Program-made: the position numbers and the translations under genes
Source: Gp6-AA40 sp035293405
GTDB lineage: Bacteria; Acidobacteriota; Vicinamibacteria; Vicinamibacterales; UBA2999
NCBI GenBank assembly: GCA_035293405.1
Contig: DATDOE010000040.1
Coordinates: 62,001 to 126,000 of the forward strand
DNA length: 64,000 bases
Reading direction: 5' to 3'
Notes under the pieces: generated by a model
What the model was told of the DNA's origin: nothing
The model's database searches: none
What the model saw: the letters and a program-made list of their open reading frames with translations, nothing else
Shown: positions 58,400 through 64,000 of the stretch, one piece after another
Layout of the letters: each line of letters starts with the position of its first letter
Position numbering within the stretch: the stretch's first letter is position 1

Positions 58400-58828
58400 G
58401 CTCGCGATCGATCTCACATCGTGTGGAGACAGGGCAGTTGCGTGGTGATCAGGCCGTGAATGTGTGGACGGCGACTCACCTCCCATACGGCTCGCGAAAT
58501 TATCTGCCCGATTCGCGCTGGTAGAAAGCCCCGAAGAGGTGGCGGGCGCAGGTGCGCTGCCGGCGGTGCGCAAGTGTTGCTTGATGCCGGCGGCGACGGG
58601 CACGGTCCTCACCATGTTCCGAGGACGTCCGTGCCCCGCCGCCAGGCCCTTGCCTTGGTTTGTTAGATGCATGGCGGACAGCACTGCCGCGATGCGGTGG
58701 TCACGGTCTAGGCATCGATCGCTGTCCTTGCCGCGCATCAGCGATTCGTCCTGAGTCGCCAAGGATTTACCTATGTTTTGCCCTCAAGGCGTAGCGGACT
58801 TCGTGTTCTTCCTGCCCCAACTCATTGA
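58400..58828. other. Upstream region of the TIR-NACHT gene, no recognised gene
   Basis: The TIR frame stays open through this stretch to 58762 on the minus strand (KGLAAGHGRPRNMVRTVP and similar), but the peptide resembles nothing I know. An overlapping plus-strand frame is equally unconvincing. It may be leader DNA, or a decayed gene within the cassette. Confidence 0.4.
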
Positions 58829-58898
58829 TTTCCGTGTCCTCCGTGGCCAAAGATCTCCGTGATCATCGTGTCCTTTGTGGCCGATTCTCCCTGTCCTT
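58829..58898. repeat. Right, inverted arm of the cassette repeat beyond the TIR-NACHT gene
   Basis: TTTCCGTGTCCTCCGTGGCC, AAAGATCTCCGTGATCATCG and TGTCCTTTGTGGCCGATTCTCC are the reverse complement of blocks in 56134-56202 with small changes. A related right arm is at 63311-63387, sharing TCCGTGGCCAAAGATCT and CGTGATC. Confidence 0.7.
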
Positions 58899-58961
58899 CG
58901 TGCCGGTCCAGCCACAGAAGAACCGCAACCTGAATCAAATCGACCCGCCTACGATTACGCC

Positions 58962-59828
58962 ATGAACGAACGGACGACTCGCAGCGACTATGCGATCCGC
59001 CTCGAACGGGTCTTCACGTGGCTGGTTGACCATCTGGACGAGACGCTCGATTTGCACCGTCTGGCCGAGGTCGCCTGCATGTCCCCGTATCACTTTCACC
59101 GGATCTACCACGCCATGCAAGGGGAGACCGCCGCCGACACGGTACGGCGGCTGCGCCTGCACCGGGCGGCGGTGGAGCTGATTACCGGTGAGCTGCCCGT
59201 GTCGCGCATCGCGCGCCGGGCCGGGTACGGAAGCCAGGAGGCGTTCACCCGAACATTCAAGGCCGCCTATGGCGTTCCGCCGGCACGCTACCGGGCCGCG
59301 TTCGTTCCCATGCCGACGGCCCACAGAACGGAGCACGAGATGAAGACGATGGACACGGAGACGAGGTATCAGGCGACCACACGAGAGCTACCGGGCATCA
59401 CGGTGGCGGCGCTCGCGCACCGAGGCGATTACCAGACGATCCCCGGCACGTTCGTACGGCTGGCGACGATGGCGGGACCACTCCGCATGTTCCGGCCGGA
59501 AACACGATCGTTCGGAATCTATTACGACGACCCGGCGGCAACACCTGTGGAAGCGCTGCGGTCCGAGGCCTGCATGACGGTGCCAGACGACTGGACGCCG
59601 AGCGGCGATCTGGAGCGGCGTGAGATTCGGGGCGGCCGCTATGCGGTGGCGTTGCACGTCGGTCCGTACGCGGAGCTCGGTCACGTCTACACGTGGCTGT
59701 ACGGCACGTGGCTCGCGCAGAGCGGAGAGGAAGCGGCCGACGCGCCGTGCATAGAGGAGTATCTGAACGACGCGCGCACCGTCCCGGCAGCCGAACTCAG
59801 AACCGAGATCTGGTTACCGCTCCGCTGA
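58962..59828 (+). CDS. AraC-family regulator with GyrI-like effector domain
   Basis: 288 residues from ATG at 58962. The N-terminal AraC DNA-binding domain has LDLHRLAEVACMSPYHFHRIYHAMQGETAADTVRRLRLHRAA and ISRIARRAGYGSQEAFTRTFKAAYGVPPARYR in two helix-turn-helix units. From about 140 a GyrI-like ligand-binding domain follows: RELPGITVAALAHRGDYQTI, FGIYYDDP, GRYAVALHVGPYAELGHVYTWLYGTW, EYLNDARTVPAAEL. This is the SoxS/Rob-like or SbmC-type layout for drug or stress response. The start lies just past the cassette repeat arm. Its targets are unknown; the small gene following it could be one. Confidence 0.88.
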   Translation: MNERTTRSDYAIRLERVFTWLVDHLDETLDLHRLAEVACMSPYHFHRIYHAMQGETAADTVRRLRLHRAAVELITGELPVSRIARRAGYGSQEAFTRTFKAAYGVPPARYRAAFVPMPTAHRTEHEMKTMDTETRYQATTRELPGITVAALAHRGDYQTIPGTFVRLATMAGPLRMFRPETRSFGIYYDDPAATPVEALRSEACMTVPDDWTPSGDLERREIRGGRYAVALHVGPYAELGHVYTWLYGTWLAQSGEEAADAPCIEEYLNDARTVPAAELRTEIWLPLR

Positions 59829-59862
59829 AGTCGCTGCCTCCATCTCCGCGTGACTCGAGGAC

Positions 59863-60252
59863 ATGAAGACCTACGAACACGAGTGGATTTTCGAGCCGTT
59901 TGCCAGGCACCGGACCTTCTTCACCAAGAGAATGTTCGGTGCGCTCGCCGCCTACCTCTTCGAGCGTCAGATGCTGCTGCTCGTCGAGCCAACGAAGTCC
60001 GGCCGCTGGCGCTGGCACGGGGTTCTGGTCTGCACGGACTACGAACATCACGCGTCCCTTCAAGCCGAGTTCCCGGCGTTGATGCCGCATGCGGTGCTGC
60101 GAAAGTGGCTGTTCGTCGATTCGGCCCACGAAGATTTCGAATCGACGATGCACGCCGTGGCGACGCGGGTCGCACGCAACGATCCGCGCTTCGGTATCGT
60201 GCCCGGGAGTCCGAAACCAAAGAAACGAAAGCGCATCGGAGTGCGACGGTGA
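59863..60252 (+). CDS. Small TfoX-N-like hypothetical protein
   Basis: 129 residues. WIFEPFARHRTFFTKRMFGALAAYL and RQMLLLVEP resemble the N-terminal TfoX/Sxy-type beta sheet (KRMFGG...), followed by a conserved-looking HAVLRKWLFVDSAHEDFE and a basic tail KPKKRKRIGVRR. I recall conserved bacterial proteins of this shape without assigned function. It lies 34 bases after the AraC gene and is probably co-transcribed. Confidence 0.5.
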   Translation: MKTYEHEWIFEPFARHRTFFTKRMFGALAAYLFERQMLLLVEPTKSGRWRWHGVLVCTDYEHHASLQAEFPALMPHAVLRKWLFVDSAHEDFESTMHAVATRVARNDPRFGIVPGSPKPKKRKRIGVRR

Positions 60253-60431
60253 ATGCCGTCTTGAGGTGGGTCCCGAACGAGCCAATCGGCAACAGATCGT
60301 CTCTGTCTGCCTTCCCACATTCAATATACGCGTGGCCGGCGCGGTTGACAAGACTGTTTGTGCCGATGATTTGTTGCTAGGGTGAGCGGACCGCCTCCGG
60401 TGCCGGCGACCGGAAATGAGCAAGGAGGTCC

Positions 60432-62126
60432 ATGCGAAAACCCGTTGGTCGTCCTCGTGGACTGCGCGCGAAGGAATCGGGCTCCACGCAAGACCGGCGT
60501 CGTCTGCTCGATCGCATTCTGGACACGCCGCATCTCGCCCGCGTGGTCCCTCACCTGCAGCCGGAGGTGCTTCACAGGATCATTCAGAGCTGCGGACTCG
60601 AGGATTGCGGCGAGATCGTGGCGCTGACGACGCCCGATCAGCTGGCGCGGGTCTTCGATCTCGACCTGTGGCGCCCCGCGCGACCGGGCTCGGACGAGGA
60701 GTTCGACGCCGAACGCTTCGGCCTCTGGCTCGAAGTGATGATGGAAGCCGGTGCGGCGGCCGCGGCGCGGACACTCGCCGATGTCGACGTCGATCTGGCG
60801 ACCGCGGCGTTCGCGCAGCACGTGCGCGTCTTCGATCCTGCGACCCTCTCGCCCGCTGAGACAGCGGACGGAGACGAGATGCCGGCCGGTGACACACCCA
60901 GCGATCATCTGAGTTGCGAGTTAGGCGGATACCTGGTCGTGGCCAGGGAGACCGACTCGTGGGACGCCGTCGTTGCCGTGCTGTCCGCCCTCGACGCGGA
61001 GCATCAGGCCTATTTCCATCGTGTGATGCGCGGGTGTAGAGACCTCACCAACTCCGGGTTCGAAATCGATGGCCTGGACGATCTGCTCACACACACAGAG
61101 CAGACGATGTTCGACCTGGCGTTCGATCGGGAACAACGCCGGGAACAGCACGGGTACGTGACAGCGCCGCAGGCCCGGGCGTTTCTCCAGATGTCGCGAC
61201 AGCTGCCGCTCGGCCACGACGCCACGCCGCCCGGCAATCCCGTCGCCCGTGCGTATTTCCGGGCCGTCGAATGGACGCCGGCGGACGCGGACAGCGGATC
61301 TCACCGTTTGCCGGAGGCATCAGGCGCAGCGCCCGCTGCGGACGACTCCGCCGAGGCCGCCGCCGCCATCGTCGGAGTGCTTGTCGACGCGGGAATCCTT
61401 CCTCAGCAGCCTCGCGGGTTACTCGAGGGACCGAAAGGTCACGCGCCACGTCTTGCGCGTATTCAGACGCAGATGCAACTCGCTGCTGACCGCGACCACG
61501 CGGCGTTTTCGATGAGGAGCCAGGAGCTCGCCTTTCTGGCGAACACGATCGTGGCCGGATGCCCCATCCAGGCACGGCCCTTCACGGCGCAAGAGGCATC
61601 GGACGCCGCTGTTGCGACCTGCAACCTTGGCCTGGAGAACTGGCCGGCCCGCTGGCTCTCAGCCGACCCACGCGGCGGCTCCTCCGTTTCACTGCCCGAC
61701 GACTTTCTCGTCGCGCACGATCTGATCGGCGTGTTTCAGGTCGGATGGACCGTCCTCCACGACGATGTCTGCATGGACACCGCGGAGCGATTGCTCGGTG
61801 TGCTGGCCCATCTCGAGTGTGGCGACCGCGAGACGCAAGCCGGACTCACGGCACTGCGGATCGCGATGACCAAGCATTGGCGGGCTGGAGCACCGTGGCG
61901 GGCCCGTCACGCGCTGGATGTGATCACGATCCTGGACATGCCCGCGTGGGCCACGCTGCTCGGACTGATGGACGAATGCCCGGTCATACACGCCGGTATG
62001 GCCGTATCCCAAGGCTCACACACCCGCGAGATCAGCGCCACGGCCTTCGAATTCATCTCGGAGAACAGTCAGATCGCGTCGGTCCACGAATTCATGCGGC
62101 TGCTGCCGGAGACACTGCGCGGGTGA
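60432..62126 (+). CDS. DUF6178-like hypothetical protein
   Basis: 564 residues. A strong GGAGG (60424-60428) lies only 3 bases before the ATG, tighter than normal. The protein is mostly helical and rich in A, L, D and R, beginning RRLLDRILDTPHLARVVPHLQPEVLHRIIQSCGLEDCGEIVALTT-like text with repeated 'TPDQLARVFDLDLW' and 'LWLEVMMEAGA' segments. That pattern matches my memory of the DUF6178 family. There is no signal peptide and no membrane span. Function unknown. The gap from the previous gene, 180 bases, could hold a promoter. Confidence 0.62.
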   Translation: MRKPVGRPRGLRAKESGSTQDRRRLLDRILDTPHLARVVPHLQPEVLHRIIQSCGLEDCGEIVALTTPDQLARVFDLDLWRPARPGSDEEFDAERFGLWLEVMMEAGAAAAARTLADVDVDLATAAFAQHVRVFDPATLSPAETADGDEMPAGDTPSDHLSCELGGYLVVARETDSWDAVVAVLSALDAEHQAYFHRVMRGCRDLTNSGFEIDGLDDLLTHTEQTMFDLAFDREQRREQHGYVTAPQARAFLQMSRQLPLGHDATPPGNPVARAYFRAVEWTPADADSGSHRLPEASGAAPAADDSAEAAAAIVGVLVDAGILPQQPRGLLEGPKGHAPRLARIQTQMQLAADRDHAAFSMRSQELAFLANTIVAGCPIQARPFTAQEASDAAVATCNLGLENWPARWLSADPRGGSSVSLPDDFLVAHDLIGVFQVGWTVLHDDVCMDTAERLLGVLAHLECGDRETQAGLTALRIAMTKHWRAGAPWRARHALDVITILDMPAWATLLGLMDECPVIHAGMAVSQGSHTREISATAFEFISENSQIASVHEFMRLLPETLRG

Positions 62127-62143
62127 CTGTGAGAATGCAGGGG

Positions 62144-62249
62144 TCTTGGGCCACGGAGGCCACGGAGATTAGGCCACCGGAGAATCAGCCACAAAGAGCA
62201 TGAGCCGTAGACCAGAGTCGGGCACCATACACTACGGCGTTTTCGGCGA
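62144..62249. repeat. Left arm of the second cassette repeat
   Basis: 62144-62200 carries TTGGGCCACGGAGGCCACGG, AGATTAGGCCACCGGAGAAT and CAGCCACAAAGAGCA. 62205-62249 repeats the CCGTAGACCA...CCATAC...CGGCGTTTTCGGCGA block found at 56249-56293. Both copies keep order and orientation. Confidence 0.68.
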
Positions 62250-62375
62250 GGCAACGGCACCCCACTGCGGCGAAACTGCCGAACATGCTGATGAAAGCAG
62301 ACCCATTCATACTCGACGTGTTCGAATGTGAGCTGCTCGTCGCTCAAACTCCGGCTCGCCCTTGGTAACGAAACG

Positions 62376-63041
62376 ATGACTACCTCACACGATCGGATCG
62401 CACTTCGTGCGTATGAGCTCTTTGAGGCGCGGGGAAAGCAACACGGTCAGGACTGGGCCGACTGGTTCGAGGCAGAGCGCGACATACGTGACCATTCTCG
62501 CGCCCGCTACTTCAGTTTGGCGCTCCAGTACTACGTTGCCGGGCGGTTTGCCGTTCATGCCAGCCTCAATCCTGTCGCTGGCAATCTCTTACATCACGCG
62601 ATCGAGCTCGCGCTCAAAGGCGGTTTGGCACGTGTGACAAGTTCGGAGGATCTCAAGAAGAAATACATGCACTCGCTCAATCCGCTGTGGAGAGACTTCA
62701 AATTGAGCGTCAGTGACCCACGGCTCGATCGGTTGGATCGAGTCGTCAGCGAGCTGGATCAATTTGAAACGATTCGATATCCGGAGCACGTAGAGCAGCA
62801 CGGAATGTTGGCGTCGATCGCGCCGATTCGCCGTGATCAAGACGCGAAGGGCCCAAGAAAACTACCGTCTCCCGTGCCGCGGTATAAGTTGTATCTCCCT
62901 GAGATCGATGGGTTGCTTGATGCGGTATTCGTTGGTGCGAGCGTCAACCCAGCATTCTTCAAGGGTGAAGTATTCAAGAGCGAAGCACGAGACTTCCTGG
63001 GACGCGATAACATGACTCGTCTGCGAGATCTCGGCCCGTGA
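62376..63041 (+). CDS. DUF2934 plus HEPN-like protein in a repeat-flanked cassette
   Basis: 221 residues from the ATG at 62376; the frame from 62328 adds 16 unlikely residues. The N-terminus IALRAYELFEARGKQHGQDW-ADWFEAERDI matches the DUF2934 helix pair. It continues into YFSLALQYYVAGRFAVHA and NLLHHAIELALKGGLAR, the helical pattern of HEPN/nucleotidyl-associated domains, but the R-x4-6-H RNase motif is not obvious. GC is visibly lower than in flanking genes, and the gene is bracketed by the same repeat arms as the TIR-NACHT gene. Function unknown; a defence or toxin role is only a guess from the company it keeps. Confidence 0.6.
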   Translation: MTTSHDRIALRAYELFEARGKQHGQDWADWFEAERDIRDHSRARYFSLALQYYVAGRFAVHASLNPVAGNLLHHAIELALKGGLARVTSSEDLKKKYMHSLNPLWRDFKLSVSDPRLDRLDRVVSELDQFETIRYPEHVEQHGMLASIAPIRRDQDAKGPRKLPSPVPRYKLYLPEIDGLLDAVFVGASVNPAFFKGEVFKSEARDFLGRDNMTRLRDLGP

Positions 63042-63310
63042 CATCGCGGGGAGGCCCCTTGGCGTTGGTTCGGCCTCCCCTACCCGACGCGGCCCCGACT
63101 ACTCCTGATAGGTCGCCTATTGTTTATCAAACGCGTGCGACCGTCGCGGCCTTGATGGTCCTTTCGACATCGATCAGAATCGGCTCGACCTCGATCCTGA
63201 ATCGAAAACACAAGACTGCGTTCGGGCTGAGGCGTATGCCAAACATCGAACGCCTCCAAGTTGGACGCCATGGGCTTGGCAGACTGGAAGTGGCTCTAAG
63301 GCGTTTCGGG

Positions 63311-63387
63311 AATCTTTGCGTTCCTGGCCCAAGCTCAATAGTCTCCGTGCGCTCCGTGGCCAAAGATCTTCGTGATCTTCGTGGCTA
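63311..63387. repeat. Right, inverted arm of the second cassette repeat
   Basis: AATCTTTGCGTTCCTGGCCC, AGCTCAATAGTCTCCGTGCG and CTCCGTGGCCAAAGATCTTC, CGTGATCTTCGTGGCTAG parallel the arm at 58829-58898. The end coincides with the stop codon of the DUF393 gene (63385-63387). Bases 63042-63310 between the gene and this arm show no gene. Confidence 0.65.
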
Positions 63388-63783
63388 GCGGGTGGGCGCG
63401 CAGAGATCGTCCGTGCAGCGGCCGCGGCGGACGCGGTTGGCGGCGATAGTCCGATAGATCGCGTGGCCGATCTGCCGGAAGCCGGGCAGCCGGCCGATGA
63501 GGCCGAATGGCCACATCAGCGGTACCACGCGAGCGATCTGCAGATACCCTTCGAATCCCGCGTGAAGTCTGCCCCGCTGGTCGATCACATACATCTCGAC
63601 CATCACGGCCGCTTCGCTCAGGCCCGGCGCGAAAAACTCGCGCGCCTCAGCATTGGTCGCGTCCACAAACTGCAGGCGGTCCATCCAATCCGTCGCGTGA
63701 AGGATCCGCGCGGTGCGGCGGCACAGCGGGCAGCCGCCGTCGAAGAGCACGGGCAAACGCGATGGGGACTGTGCCGACGCCAT
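63385..63783 (-). CDS. DUF393 (DCC family) thiol-disulfide protein
   Basis: 132 residues. PVLFDGGCPLCRRTARIL holds the DCC-family C-x2-C thioredoxin-like motif at residues 18-21. FVDATNAEAREFF and GFEGYLQIARVVPLMWPFGLIGRLPGF follow, as in DUF393, and the C-terminal half is amphipathic near the membrane. It probably does thiol-disulfide exchange. Two cysteines near the C-terminus (GRCTDDLC) are extra. ATG at 63783 lies one base past the stop of the methyltransferase gene. Confidence 0.82.
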   Translation of the reverse strand: MASAQSPSRLPVLFDGGCPLCRRTARILHATDWMDRLQFVDATNAEAREFFAPGLSEAAVMVEMYVIDQRGRLHAGFEGYLQIARVVPLMWPFGLIGRLPGFRQIGHAIYRTIAANRVRRGRCTDDLCAPTR

Positions 63784-63784
63784 G

Positions 63785-64000
63785 TCAACCGGCGCGGAAG
63801 ATCGCCGCCTGCCCGCTCAGCAGGTGGAGACGGCGAAACTCCGGGTTGGCGGTGATGAAATCGTCTACCGCCTTCTGTGCCCCCGGACAGGTGACCACGC
63901 CGTAGTCGTCCACGATCATCATGGCGCCAGGCGCGAGCCGCGACGAGAAGAAGCGCAGGCAGAAGTCGGTCGCCGGGTGCACGTCAACGTCGATGTGCAC
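63785..64000 (-). CDS. TylF/MycF-type O-methyltransferase, 5' end cut by window edge
   Basis: Only the C-terminal 71 residues are in the window; reading starts beyond 64000. HIDVDVHPATDFCLRFFSSRLAPGAMMIVDDYGVVTCPGAQ contains the DVD metal/substrate motif and the VDDYG block of TylF/MycF-type enzymes, which methylate sugars of macrolides and glycans using SAM and Mg2+. It precedes the DUF393 gene, which starts one base after its stop. The missing part should contain the SAM-binding loop. Confidence 0.7.
   Translation of the reverse strand: MHIDVDVHPATDFCLRFFSSRLAPGAMMIVDDYGVVTCPGAQKAVDDFITANPEFRRLHLLSGQAAIFRAG

Noticed and set aside
60416..60859. Alternative plus-strand frame starting at ATG 60416
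   Set aside because: It overlaps the long DUF6178-like frame out of phase, and its peptide is R/S rich with no similarity.

Overview
The window is high-GC bacterial DNA, almost fully coding, with many GTG starts, long chains of 4-base stop/start overlaps and several intergenic palindromes. One in-frame palindromic insertion (GTCCGGC-TTCA-GCCGGAC, encoding part of the peptide GPAEAGHY) is of a type I associate with Acidobacteriota of the Vicinamibacteria type. That taxonomic guess comes from text features and remembered homologues; no 16S or ribosomal operon is present.

From 1 to about 53.6 kb the window is a surface-glycan locus. A minus-strand gene chain runs from a MarR/EPS-type regulator (34392) down to 2712, with two more minus-strand genes to the left edge. 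It encodes: a family of CDP-glycerol-transferase-like GT-B proteins (here 'family S', six domain copies in the window); a second unrecognised family marked by GPW-x2-E-x-G-[FY]-E-x-LYW ('family W', five copies, one fused to family S); a nonulosonic (sialic-type) acid pathway neuB-neuC-neuA; methyltransferases; an epimerase; a cytidylyltransferase; and two families of polytopic GT-C-like membrane proteins. One GT-C family always travels with a tiny membrane-anchored ankyrin protein, four times in the window. The fourth copy, on the plus strand at 34572-37074, is fused to a polyprenyl-phosphate-type GT2, which hints at donor chemistry for the whole family.

37.8-39.9 kb (minus) holds a PhyH-type dioxygenase and a methyltransferase. 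39.9-45.0 kb (plus) is an overlapping operon of WbqC-like protein, GtrB-like GT2, methyltransferase, NeuD-like acyltransferase, GH43/32-like propeller and WecE aminotransferase. 45.3-53.6 kb (minus) holds the Wzt/Wzm exporter, a family S-FkbM fusion, a GT-C-like protein, a methyltransferase and, as last gene, smpB. Together these can build amino- and nonulosonate-containing sugars, methylate and acylate them, assemble glycans on lipid carriers and export them through the ABC transporter. The substrates of the transferases cannot be read from sequence.

53.7-64 kb is a mixed region: nadE, a MOSC protein, a TIR-NACHT-FGE protein with the look of an anti-phage sensor, an AraC/GyrI regulator, a small TfoX-like protein, a DUF6178-like protein, a DUF2934 plus HEPN-like protein, a DUF393 thiol-disulfide protein and a TylF-type methyltransferase cut by the right edge. 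The TIR-NACHT and the DUF2934/HEPN genes are each bracketed by inverted copies of the same CCACGGAG-rich repeat and look lower in GC than their surroundings, so they read as cassettes. A third copy of this repeat has overrun the 3' end of the GT-C gene at 47297 and lengthened its protein.
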